Below are positions 41,601 through 54,517 of a stretch of DNA of 64,000 nucleotides, one piece after another; position 1 is the stretch's first letter, and each line of letters starts with the position of its first letter. Under the pieces are notes generated by a model, which saw nothing but the letters and a program-made list of their open reading frames with translations, was not told the origin of the DNA and ran no database searches. A program made the translations under genes and the position numbers. Source of the DNA: Megaustenia siamemsis. Lineage: Eukaryota; Mollusca; Gastropoda; Stylommatophora; Ariophantidae. The stretch is from assembly GCA_032433765.1 (NCBI GenBank), contig JAVIAB010000049.1:25963651-26027650 (forward strand), in the 5' to 3' direction.

Positions 41601-44450
41601 CTAATAGGGAGGGTAACAAGTGTAAAGACTTGTGGGAGGGTAACAAGAGTAAAGACTAATAGGGAGGGTAACAAGTGTAAAGACTTGTAGGGAGGGTAAA
41701 AGTGTAAAGACTTGTAGGGAGGGTAACAAGAGCAAAGACTAGTAAGGAGGGTAACAAGAGTAAAGAATTGTAGGGAGGGTACAAAGTGAAAGACTAATAG
41801 GGAGGGTAACAAGTGTAAAGACTTGTAGGGAGGGTAACAAGAGTAAAGACTTGTAGGGAGAGGTAACAAGAGTAAAGACTTGTAGGAGGGTAACAAGAGT
41901 AAAGACTTGTAGGAGAGGGTAACAAGAGTAAAGACTAATAGGGAGGGTAACAAGTGTAAAGACTTGTAGGGAGGGTAACAAGAGTAAAGACTTGTAGAGG
42001 GTAACAAGTGTAAAGACTAATAGGGAGGGAACAGAGAGAAAAGACTTGTAGGGAGGTAACAAGAGTAAAGACTAATAGGGAGGGTAACAAGAGTAGTAAA
42101 GACTTGTAGGGAGGGTAACAAGTGTAAAGACTAATAGGGAGGGTAACAAGAGTAAAGACTTGTAGGGACGGTAACAAGGTAAAGACTAATAGGGAGGGTA
42201 ACAAGTGTAAAGAATTGTAGGGAGGGTAACAAGAGTAAAGACTAAAAGGGAGGGTAACAAGAGTAAAGACTTTAGGGAGGGTAACAAGATTAAAGAATTG
42301 TAGGGAGGGTAACAAGAGTAAAGAATTGTAGGGAGGGTAACAAGTGTAAAGACTAATAGGAGGGTAAACAACAAGAGTAAAGACTATTAGAGGGTAACAA
42401 GAGTAAAGACTTGTAGGGAGGGTAAAACAGAGTAAAGACTTGTAGAGAGGGTAACAAGAGTAAAGACTTGTAGGGAGGGTAACAACAAGAGTAAAGACTA
42501 ATAGGGAGGGTAACAACAAGAGTAAAGACTTGTAGAGAGGGTAACAAGAGTAAAGACTTGTACAGAGGGTAACAAGAGTAAAGACTTGTAGGGAGGGTAA
42601 CACAAGAGTAAAGACTAATAGGGAGGGTAACAACAAGAGTAAAGACTGTAGAGAGGGTAACAAGAGTAAAGACTTGTACAGAGGGTAACAAGAGTAAAGA
42701 CTTGTAGGGAGGGTAACAAGAGTAAAGACTTGTAGAGAGGGTAACAAGAGTAAAGACTTGTAGGTGAGGGTAACAAGTGTAAAGACTTATAGGGAGGGTA
42801 ACAAGTGTAAAGACTTGTAGGGAGGGTAACAAGAGTAAAGACTTGTAGGGAGCGGTAACAAGAGTAAAGACTAGTGTAGGAGGGTAATACGTGTGTAAAG
42901 ACTTGTAGGGATAGGTAACAACAAGAGTAAAGACTTGTAGGGAGGGTAACAAGAGTAAGACTTGTAGGGAGGGTAACAAGAGTAAAGACTTGTAGGGAGG
43001 GTAACAAGTGTAAAGACTTGTAGGGAGGGTAACAAGAGTAAAGACTAGTAGGGAGGGTAACAGAGTAAAGACTTGTAGGGAGGGTAACAAGAGTAAAGAC
43101 TATAGGGAGGGTAACAAGAGTAAAGACTATAGGGAGGGTAACAAGAGTAAAGACTAATAGGGAGGGTAACAAGTGTAAGACTAATAGGGAGGGTAACAAG
43201 TGTAAAGACTAATAGGAGGGTAACAAGAGTAAAGACTATAGGGAGGGTAACAAGAGTAAAGACTTGTAGGAGGGTAACAACAAGAGTAAAGACTTGTAGG
43301 GAGGGTAACAAGTGTAAAGACTAATAGGGAGGATGGTACAACAAGAGTAAAGACTTGTAGGGAGGTTAACAAGAGTAAAGACTAATAGGGAGGGTAACAA
43401 GTGTAAAGAACTAATAGGGAGGGTAACAAGAGTAAAGGCTATAGGGAGGGTAACAAGAGTAAAGACTAATAGGGAGGGTAACAAGAGTAAAGAATTGTAT
43501 GGAGGGTAACAAGTGTAAAGACAATAGGGAGGGTAACAAGTGTAAAGACTAATAGGGAGGGTAACAAGGTAAAGACTTGTAGGGAGGGTAACAAGTGTAA
43601 AGGACTAATAGGGAGGGTAACAAGAGTAAAGACTTGTAGGGAGGGTAACAAGTGTAAAGATTAATAGGGAGGGTAACAAGTGTAAAGAACTGTAGGGAGG
43701 TAACAAGAGTAAAGACTAATAGGGAGGGTAACAAGAGTAAAGACTTGTAGGAGGGTAACAAGATTAAAGAATTGTAGGGAGGGTAACAGAGTAAAGAATT
43801 GTATGGGAGGGTAACAAGTGTAAAGACTAATAGGGAGGGTACAACAAGAGTAAAGAATTGTAGAGAGGGTAACAAGAGTAAAGACTTGTAGGGAGGGTAA
43901 CAACAAGAGTAAAGACTTGTAGAGAGGGTAACAAGAGTAAAGACTTGTAGGGAGGGTAACAAAAAGAGTAAAGACTAATAGGGAGGGTAACAACAAGAGT
44001 AAAGACTTGTAGAGAGGGTAACAACTAGAATAAAGACTTGTAGCGGAGGGTAATAAGAGTAAAGACTGTAGGGAAGGTAACAACTAGAATAAAGACTTGT
44101 AGGGAGGGTAACAAGAGTAAAGACTTGTAGAGAGGGTAACAAGAGTAAAGACTTGTAGAGAGGTAACAACAAGAGTAAAGACTTGTAGGAGGGTAACAAC
44201 TAGAATAAAGACTTGTAGGGAGGGTAACAAGAGTAAAGACTTGTAGTGGGTAACAACTAGAGTAAAGACTTGTAGGGAGGGTAACAGAGTAACGACTTGT
44301 AGGAGGGGTAACAGCAAGAGTAAAGACTTGTAGGGAGGGTAACAATAGTAAAGACTTGTAGGGAGGGTAACAACAAGAGTAAAGACTTGTAGGGAAGGTA
44401 ACAACAAGAGTAAAGACTAATAGGGAGGGTAACAAGTGTAAAGACTTGTA
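38697..44450. repeat. 28-bp satellite, block 3
   Basis: About 205 copies of aagacttgtagggagggtaa plus caagagta, period 28 with many single-base losses. The 'aagactaata' form dominates at about 40000-40700 and alternates further right. The many minus-strand frames are shadows of the period. Confidence 0.96.
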
Positions 44451-45139
44451 GGGATGGTAACAACAAGAGTGAAGACTTCATAAGAGGGTAACAAACAAGA
44501 GTGAATACTTGTAGGGATGGTAACAACAAGAGTAAAGACTTGTAGGATGGTAACAACAAGAGTAAGACTTGTAGGGATAGGTAACAACAAAGTAAAGACT
44601 TGTAGGGATGGTAACAACAAGAGTAAAGACTTGTAGGGATGGTAACAACAAGAGTGAAGACTTCATTAGAGGGTAACAACAAGAGTGAAGACTTGTAATG
44701 ATGGTAACAACAAGAGTAAAGACTTGTAGGGATGGTAACAACAAGAGTAAAGACTTGTAGGGATGGTAACAACAAGAGTAAAGACTTGTAGGGATGGTAA
44801 CAACAAGAGTAAAGTCTTGTAGGGATGTAACAACAAGAGTGAAGACTTGTGGGGATGGTAACAACAAGAGTAAAGACTTGTAGGGATGGTAACAACAAGA
44901 GTAAAGACTTGTAGGGATGGTAACAACAAGAGTAAAGACTTGTAGGGATGGTAAAACAAGAGTAAAGACTTGTAGGGATGGTAACAACAAGAGTAAAGAC
45001 TTGTAGGGATGGTAACAACAAGAGTAAAGACTTGTAGGGATGGTAACAACAAGAGTAAAGACTTGTAGGGATGGTAACAACAAGAGTGAAGACTTCATTA
45101 GAGGGTAACAACAAGAGTGAAGACTTGTAGGGATGGTAA
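44451..45139. repeat. 31-bp variant of the 28-bp satellite
   Basis: About 22 copies with an added 'aca' (ggtaacaacaagag) and ggatgg in place of ggaggg, giving period 31. A further variant with gacttcattagagggtaa occurs four times. Interrupted by the assembly gap. Confidence 0.94.
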
Positions 45140-45239
45140 NNNNNNNNNNNNNNNNNNNNNNNNNNNNNNNNNNNNNNNNNNNNNNNNNNNNNNNNNNNNN
45201 NNNNNNNNNNNNNNNNNNNNNNNNNNNNNNNNNNNNNNN
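45140..45239. other. assembly gap (100 N)
   Basis: Exactly 100 N, a conventional scaffold spacer. True size and adjacency of the two satellites on either side are unknown. Confidence 0.99.
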
Positions 45240-48200
45240 AAAATAGCTAGAGTAGATCAGTTTGTTAACTGTCACCAAGACATACACGAGAAAATAGCTG
45301 AGTAGATCAGTTTGTTAACTGTCATCAAGACATACACGAGAAAATAAGCTAGAGTAGATCAGTTTGTTAACTGTCATCAAGACAGACAAGAGAAAATAGC
45401 TAGAGTAGATCAGTTTGTTAACTGTCACCAAGACATACACGAGAAAATAGCTAGAGTAGATCAGTTTGTTAACTGTCATCAAGACATACAAGAGAAAATA
45501 GCTAGAGTAGATCAGTTTGTTACTGTCACCAAGACATACACGAGAAAATAGCTAGAGTAGATCATTTGTTAACTGTCCTCAAGACATACACGAGAAAATA
45601 GCTAGAGTAGATCAGTTTGGTTAAATGTCACCAAGACATACAAGAGAAAACAGAGTAGATCAGTTTGTTAACTGTCATCAAGACATACAAAGAAAATAGC
45701 TAGAGTAGATCAGTTTGTTAACTGTCATCAAGACATACAAGAGAAAATAGCTAGAGTAGATCAGTTTGTTAACTGTCATCAAGACATACACGAGAAAAAT
45801 ACTAGAGTAGATCAGTTTGTTAACTGTCATCAAGACATACAAGAGAAACGAGTAGATCAGTTTGTTAACTGTCATCAAGACATACAAGAGAAAACAGAGT
45901 AGATCAGTTTGTTAACTGTCATCAAGACATACAAGAGAAAATAGCTAGAGTAGATCAGTTTGTTAACTGTCATCAAGACATACAAGAGAAAATAGCTAGA
46001 GTAGATCAGTTTGTTAACTGTCACCAAGACATACACGAGAAAATAGCTAGAGTAGATCAGTTTGTTAACTGTCATCAAGACATACACGAGAAAATAGCTA
46101 GAGTAGATCAGTTTGTTAACTGTCATCAAAGACATACAAGAGAAATAGCTAGAGTAGATCAGTTTGTTAACTGTCATCAAGACATACACGAGAAAATAGC
46201 TAGAGTAGATCAGTTTGTTAACTGTCACCAAGACATACACGAGAAAATAGCTAGAGTAGATCAGTTTGTTAAACTGTCACCAAGAACATACACGAGAAAA
46301 TAGCTAGAGTAGATCAGTTTGTTAACTGTCACCAAGACATACACGAGAAAATAGCTAGAGTAGATCAGTTTGTTACTGTCACCAAGACATACACGAGAAA
46401 ATACTAGAGTAGATCAGTTTGTTAACTGTCACCAAGACATACACGAGAAAATAGCTAGAGTAGATCAGTTTGTTAACTGTCACCAAGACATACACGAGAA
46501 AATAGCTAGAGTAGATCAGTTTGTTAACTGTCACAAGACATACACGAGAAAATAGCTAGAGTAGATCAGTTTGTTAACTGTCACCAAGACATACACGAGA
46601 AAATAGCTAGAGTAGATCAGTTTGTTAACTGTCACCAAGACATACACGAGAAAATAGCTAGAGTAGATCAGTTTTGTTAAATGTCACCAACGCATACAGA
46701 GAGAAAACAGAGTAGATCAGTTTGTTAACTGTCACCAGACATACAAGAGAAAATATCTAGAGTAGATCAGTTTGTTAACTGTCATCAAGACATACAGAGA
46801 AAATAGCTAGAGTAGATCAGTTTTGTTAACTGTCATCAAGACATACACGAAATAGCTAGAGTAGATCAGTTTTGTTAACTGTCATCAAGCATACACAGAA
46901 AATAGCTAGAGTAGATCAGTTTGTTAACTGTCATCAAGACATACAAGAGAAACAGAGTAGATCAGTTTGTTAACTGTCATCAGACATACAAGAGAAAACA
47001 GAGTAGATCAGTTTGTTAACTGTCATCATACATACAAGAGAAAATAGCTAGAGTAGATCAGTTGTTAACTGTCATCAAGACATACAAGAGAAAATAGCTA
47101 GAGTAGATCAGTTTGTTTACTGTCATCCAGACATACCGAGAAAATAGCTAGAGTAGATCATTTTGTTAACTGTCATCAAACATACACGAGAAAATAGCTA
47201 GAGTAGATCAGTTTGTTAACTGTCATCAAGACATACAAGAGAAAATAGCTAGAGTAGATCAGTTTGTTAACTGTCACCAAGACATACACGAGAAAATAGC
47301 TAGAGTAGATCAGTTTGTTAACTGTCATCAAGACATACAAGAGAAAATAGCTAGAGTAGATCAGTGTTTTACTGTCATCAAGACATACAAGAGAAAATAG
47401 CTAGAGTAGATCAGTTGTTAACTGTCATCAAGACATACACGAGAAAATAGCTAGAGTAGATCAGAGTTTGTTAACTGTCACCAAGACATACACGAGAAAA
47501 TAGCTAGAGTAGATCAGTTTTTTAACTGTCACCAAGACATACACGAGAAAATGCTAGAGTAGATCAGTTTGTTAACTGTCACCAAGACATACACGAGAAA
47601 ATAGCTAGAGTAGATCAGTTTGTTAACTGTCATCAAGACATACAAGAGAAAATAGCTAGAGTAGATCAGTTTGTTAACTGTCACCAAGACATACACGAGA
47701 AAATAGCTAGAGTAGATCAGTTTGTTAACTGTCACCAAGACATACACGAGAAAATAGCTAGAGTAGATCAGTTTGTTAACTGTCACCAGACATACACGAG
47801 AAAATAGCTAGAGTAGATCAGTTTGTTAACTGTCACCAAGACATACACGAGAAAATAGCTAGAGTAGATCAGTTTGTTAACTGTCATCAGACATACACGA
47901 GAAAATAGCTAGAGTAGATCAGTTTGTTAACTGTCATCAAGACATACACGAGAAAATAGCTAGAGTAGATCAGTTTGTTAACTGTCACCAAGACATACGA
48001 GAAAATAGCTAGAGTAGATCAGTTTGTTAACTGTCACCAAGACATACACGAGAAAATAGCTAGAGTAGATCAGTTTGTTAACTGTCTCAAGACATACAAG
48101 AGAAAATAGTTAGAGTAGATCAGTTTGTTAACTGTCATCAAGACATACAAGAGAAAATAGCTAGAGTAGATCAGTTTGTTAACTGTCATCAAGACATACA

Positions 48201-49898
48201 CGAGAAAATAGCTAGAGTAGATCAGTTTGTTAACTGTCACCAAGACATACACGAGAAAATAGCTAGAGTAGATCAGTTTGTTAACTGTCACCAAGACATA
48301 CACGAGAAAATAGCTAGAGTAGATCAGTTTGTTAACTGTCACCAAGACATACACGAGAAAATAGCTAGAGTAGATCAGTTTGTTAACTGTCACCAAGACA
48401 TACACGAGAAAATAGCTAGAGTAGATCAGTTTGTTAACTGTCACCAAGACATACACGAGAAAATAGCTAGAGTAGATCAGTTTGTTAACTGTCACCAAGA
48501 CATACACGAGAAAATAGCTAGAGTAGATCAGTTTGTTAACTGTCATCAAGACATACACGAGAAAATAGCTAGAGTAGATCAGTTTTAACTGTCATCAAGA
48601 CATACACGAGAAAATAGCTAGAGTAGATCAGTTTGTTAACTGTCACCAAGACATACAAGAGAAACAGAGTAGATCAGTTTGTTAACTGTCACAAGACATA
48701 CAAGAGAAAATAGCTAGAGTAGATCAGTTTGTTAACTGTCATCAGACATACAAGAGAAAATAGCTAGAGTAGATCAGTTTGTTAACTGTCATCAAGACAT
48801 ACACGAGAAAATAGCTAGAGTAGATCAGTTTGTTAACTGTCATCAAGACATACACGAGAAAATAGCTAGAGTAGATCAGTTTGTTAACTGTCATCAAGAC
48901 ATACAAGAAAATAGCTAGAGTAGATCAGTTTGTTAACTGTCATCAAGACATACAAGAGAAAATAGCTAGAGTAGATCAGTTTGTTAACTGTCATCAAGAC
49001 ATACACGAGAAATAGCTAGAGTAGATCAGTTTGTTAACTGTCATCAAGACATACACGAGAAAATAGCTAGAGTAGATCAGTTTGTTAACTGTCACCAAGA
49101 CATACACGAGAAAATAGCTAGAGTAGATCAGTTTGCTAACTGTCATCAAGACATACACGAGAAAATAGCTAGAGTAGATCAGTTTGTTAACTGTCACCAA
49201 GACATACACGAGAAAATAGCTAGAGTAGATCAGTTTGTTAACTGTCATCAAGACATACACGAGAAAATAGCTAGAGTAGATCAGTTTGTTAACTGTCATC
49301 AAGACATACAAGAGAAAATAGCTAGAGTAGATCAGTTTGTTAACTGTCATCAAGACATACAAGAGAAAATAGCTAGAGTAGATCAGTTTGTTAACTGTCA
49401 TCAAGACATACAAGAGAAAATAGCTAGAGTAGATCAGTTTGTTAACTGTCATCAAGACATACACGAGAAAATAGCTAGAGTAGATCAGTTTGTTAACTGT
49501 CATCAAGACATACAAGAGAAAATAGCTAGAGTAGATCAGTTTGTTAACTGTCATCAAGACATACAAGAGAAAATAGCTAGAGTAGATCAGTTTGTTAACT
49601 GTCATCAAGACATACACGAGAAAATAGCTAGAGTAGATCAGTTTGTTAACTGTCATCAAGACATACACGAGAAATAGCTAGAGTAGATCAGTTTGTTAAC
49701 TGTCATCAAGACATACAAGAGAAAATAGCTAGAGTAGATCAGTTTGTTAACTGTCATCAAGACATACACGAGAAAATAGCTAGAGTAGATCAGTTTGTTA
49801 ACTGTCACCAAGACATACACGAGAAAATAGCTAGAGTAGATCAGTTTGTTAACTGTCATCAAGACATACACGAGAAAATAGCTAGAGTAGATCAGTTT

Positions 49899-50040
49899 CA
49901 GAGACAGATGTGAGATTTGATAAAATATCTTTAAAAGAAAACTGCTAGAACAAAAATTCATATAGGAGAAGTTGTATCTTGGTCTACGCCCTATGGGCCG
50001 GTTACGGCTCGAAAGGTCAATAGATAGATAGATAGATAGA
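49899..50040 (+). mobile_element. LINE family E tail inserted in satellite, copy 1
   Basis: 142 bases: cagagacagatgtgagattt start, gccctatgggccggttacgg middle, (taga)n end. Flanked by tagatcagttt on both sides (49888-49898 and 50041-50051), i.e. a target-site duplication of the satellite unit. Confidence 0.88.
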
Positions 50041-53000
50041 TAGATCAGTTTGTTAACTGTCACCAAGACATACACGAGAAAATAGCTAGAGTAGATAGTT
50101 TGTTAACTGTCACCAAGACATACACGAGAAAATAGCTAGAGTAGATCAGTTTGTTAACTGTCACCAAGACATACACGAGAAAATAGCTAGAGTAGATCAG
50201 TTTGTTAACTGTCATCAAGACATACACGAGAAAATAGCTAGAGTAGATCAGTTTGTTAACTGTCATCAAGACATACAAGAGAAAATAGCTAGAGTAGATC
50301 AGTTTGCTAACTGTCATCAAGACATACAAGAGAAAACAGAGTAGATCAGTTTGTTAACTGTCATCAAGACATACAAGAGAAAACAGAGTAGATCAGTTTG
50401 TTAACTGTTACCAAGACATACACGAGAAAATAGCTAGAGTAGATCAGTTTGCTAACTGTCATCAAGACATACAAGAGAAAACAGAGTAGATCAGTTTGTT
50501 AACTGTCATCAAGACATACAAGAGAAAACTAGAGTAGATCAGTTTGTTAACTGTCATCAAGACATACAAGAGAAAACAGAGTAGATCAGTTTGTTAACTG
50601 TCACCAAGACATACACGAGAAAATAGCTAGAGTAGATCAGTTTGCTAACTGTCATCAAGACATACAAGAGAAAACAGAGTAGATCAGTTTGTTAACTGTC
50701 ATCAAGACATACAAGAGAAAACAGAGTAGATCAGTTTGCTAACTGTCATCAAGACATACACGAGAAAATAGCTAGAGTAGATCAGTTTGCTAACTGTCAC
50801 CAAGACAAACACGAGAAAATAGCTAGAGTAGATCAGTTTGCTAACTGTCACAAGACATACAAGAGAAAATAGCTAGAGTAGATCAGTTTGTTAACTGTCA
50901 CCAAGACATACACGAGAAAATAGCTAGAGTAGATTAGTTTGTTAACTGTCACCAAGACATACACGAGAAAATAGTTAGAGTAGATCAGTTTGCTAACTGT
51001 CATCAAGACATACACGAGAAAATAGCTAGAGTAGATCAGTTTGTTAACTGTCATCAAGACATACAAGAGAAAATAGCTAGAGTAGATCAGTTTGTTAACT
51101 GTCACCAAGACATACACGAGAAAATAGCTAGAGTAGATCAGTTTGTTAACTGTCATCAAGACATACAAGAGAAAATAGCTAGAGTAGATCAGTTTGTTAA
51201 CTGTCATCAAGACATACAAGAGAAAATAGCTAGAGTAGATCAGTTTGTTAACTGTCATCAAGACATACACGAGAAAATAGCTAGAGTAGATCAGTTTGTT
51301 AACTGTCACCAAGACATACACGAGAAAATAGCTAGAGTAGATCAGTTTGTTAACTGTCACCAAGACATACACGAGAAAATAGCTAGAGTAGATCAGTTTG
51401 TTAACTGTCACCAAGACATACACGAGAAAATAGCTAGAGTAGATCAGTTTGTTAACTGTCATCAAGACATACACGAGAAAATAGCTAGAGTAGATCAGTT
51501 TGTTAACTGTCACCAAGACATACACGAGAAAATAGCTAGAGTAGATCAGTTTGTTAACTGTCACCAAGACATACACGAGAAAATAGCTAGAGTAGATCAG
51601 TTTGTTAACTGTCACCAAGACATACACGAGAAAATAGCTAGAGTAGATCAGTTTGTTAACTGTCATCAAGACATACACGAGAAAATAGCTAGAGTAGATC
51701 AGTTTGTTAACTGTCACCAAGACATACAAGAGAAAACTAGAGTAGATCAGTTTGTTAACTGTCACCAAGACATACAAGAGAAAATAGCTAGAGTAGATCA
51801 GTTTGTTAACTGTCATCAAGACATACAAGAGAAATAGCTAGAGTAGATCAGTTTGTTAACTGTCATCAAGACATACACGAGAAAATAGCTAGAGTAGATC
51901 AGTTTGTTAACTGTCATCAAGACATACACGAGAAAATAGCTAGAGTAGATCAGTTTGTTAACTGTCATCAAGACATACAAGAGAAAACAGAGTAGATCAG
52001 TTTGTTAACTGTCATCAAGACATACAGAGAAAACAGAGTAGATCAGTTTGTTAACTGTCATCAAGACATACAAGAGAAAATAGCTAGAGTAGATCAGTTT
52101 GTTAACTGTCATCAAGACATACAAGAGAAAATAGCTAGAGTAGATCAGTTTGTTAACTGTCACCAAGACATACACGAGAAAATAGCTAGAGTAGATCAGT
52201 TTGTTAACTGTCATCAAGACATACACGAGAAAATAGCTAGAGTAGATCAGTTTGTTAACTGTCATCAAGACATACAAGAGAAAATAGCTAGAGTAGATCA
52301 GTTTGTTAACTGTCACCAAGACATACACGAGAAAATAGCTAGAGTAGATCAGTTTGTTAACTGTCATCAAGACATACAAGAGAAAATAGCTAGAGTAGAT
52401 CAGTTTGTTAACTGTCATCAAGACATACAAGAGAAAATAGCTAGAGTAGATCAGTTTGTTAACTGTCATCAAGACATACACGAGAAAATAGCTAGAGTAG
52501 ATCAGTTTGTTAACTGTCACCAAGACATACACGAGAAAATAGCTAGAGTAGATCAGTTTGTTAACTGTCACCAAGACATACACGAGAAAATAGCTAGAGT
52601 AGATCAGTTTGTTAACTGTCACCAAGACATACACGAGAAAATAGCTAGAGTAGATCAGTTTGTTAACTGTCATCAAGACATACAAGAGAAAATAGCTAGA
52701 GTAGATCAGTTTGTTAACTGTCACCAAGACATACACGAGAAAATAGCTAGAGTAGATCAGTTTGTTAACTGTCACCAAGACATACACGAGAAAATAGCTA
52801 GAGTAGATCAGTTTGTTAACTGTCACCAAGACATACACGAGAAAATAGCTAGAGTAGATCAGTTTGCTAACTGTCACCAAGACATACACGAGAAAATAGC
52901 TAGAGTAGATCAGTTTGTTAACTGTCACCAAGACATACACGAGAAAATAGCTAGAGTAGATCAGTTTGTTAACTGTCACCAAGACATACACGAGAAAATA

Positions 53001-54375
53001 GCTAGAGTAGATCAGTTTGTTAACTGTCATCAAGACATACACGAGAAAATAGCTAGAGTAGATCAGTTTGTTAACTGTCATCAAGACATACACGAGAAAA
53101 TAGCTAGAGTAGATCAGTTTGTTAACTGTCACCAAGACATACAAGAGAAAACAGAGTAGATCAGTTTGTTAACTGTCACCAAGACATACAAGAGAAAATA
53201 GCTAGAGTAGATCAGTTTGTTAACTGTCATCAAGACATACAAGAGAAAATAGCTAGAGTAGATCAGTTTGTTAACTGTCATCAAGACATACACGAGAAAA
53301 TAGCTAGAGTAGATCAGTTTGTTAACTGTCATCAAGACATACACGAGAAAATAGCTAGAGTAGATCAGTTTGTTAACTGTCATCAAGACATACAAGAGAA
53401 AATAGCTAGAGTAGATCAGTTTGTTAACTGTCATCAAGACATACAAGAGAAAATAGCTAGAGTAGATCAGTTTGTTAACTGTCATCAAGACATACACGAG
53501 AAAATAGCTAGAGTAGATCAGTTTGTTAACTGTCATCAAGACATACACGAGAAAATAGCTAGAGTAGATCAGTTTGTTAACTGTCACCAAGACATACAAG
53601 AGAAAATAGCTAGAGTAGATCAGTTTGCTAACTGTCATCAAGACATACACGAGAAAATAGCTAGAGTAGATCAGTTTGTTAACTGTCACCAAGACATACA
53701 CGAGAAAATAGCTAGAGTAGATCAGTTTGTTAACTGTCATCAAGACATACACGAGAAAATAGCTAGAGTAGATCAGTTTGTTAACTGTCATCAAGACATA
53801 CAAGAGAAAATAGCTAGAGTAGATCAGTTTGCTAACTGTCATCAAGACATACAAGAGAAAACAGAGTAGATCAGTTTGTTAACTGTCATCAAGACATACA
53901 AGAGAAAACAGAGTAGATCAGTTTGTTAACTGTCATCAAGACATACAAGAGAAAATAGCTAGAGTAGATCAGTTTGCTAACTGTCATCAAGACATACACG
54001 AGAAAATAGCTAGAGTAGATCAGTTTGTTAACTGTCATCAAGACATACACGAGAAAATAGCTAGAGTAGATCAGTTTGTTAACTGTCATCAAGACATACA
54101 AGAGAAAACAGAGTAGATCAGTTTGTTAACTGTCATCAAGACATACAAGAGAAAACAGAGTAGATCAGTTTGTTAACTGTCATCAAGACATACAAGAGAA
54201 AATAGCTAGAGTAGATCAGTTTGTTAACTGTCATCAAGACATACAAGAGAAAATAGCTAGAGTAGATCAGTTTGTTAACTGTCACCAAGACATACACGAG
54301 AAAATAGCTAGAGTAGATCAGTTTGCTAACTGTCATCAAGACATACACGAGAAAATAGCTAGAGTAGATCAGTTT

Positions 54376-54517
54376 CAGAGACAGATGGTGAGATTTGATA
54401 AAATATCTTTAAAAGAAAACTGCTAGAACAAAAATTCATATAGGAGAAGGTGTATCTTGGTCTACGCCCTATGGGCCGGTTACGGCTCGAAAGGTCAATA
54501 GATAGAAGATAGATAGA
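54376..54517 (+). mobile_element. LINE family E tail inserted in satellite, copy 2
   Basis: Also 142 bases, same borders and same tagatcagttt flanks (54365-54375 and 54518-54528) as copy 1, with only a few differences (gatggtgag, aaggtgtat, one shuffled gata). Identical truncation point and target site mean one insertion copied by duplication, not two events. Confidence 0.9.
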
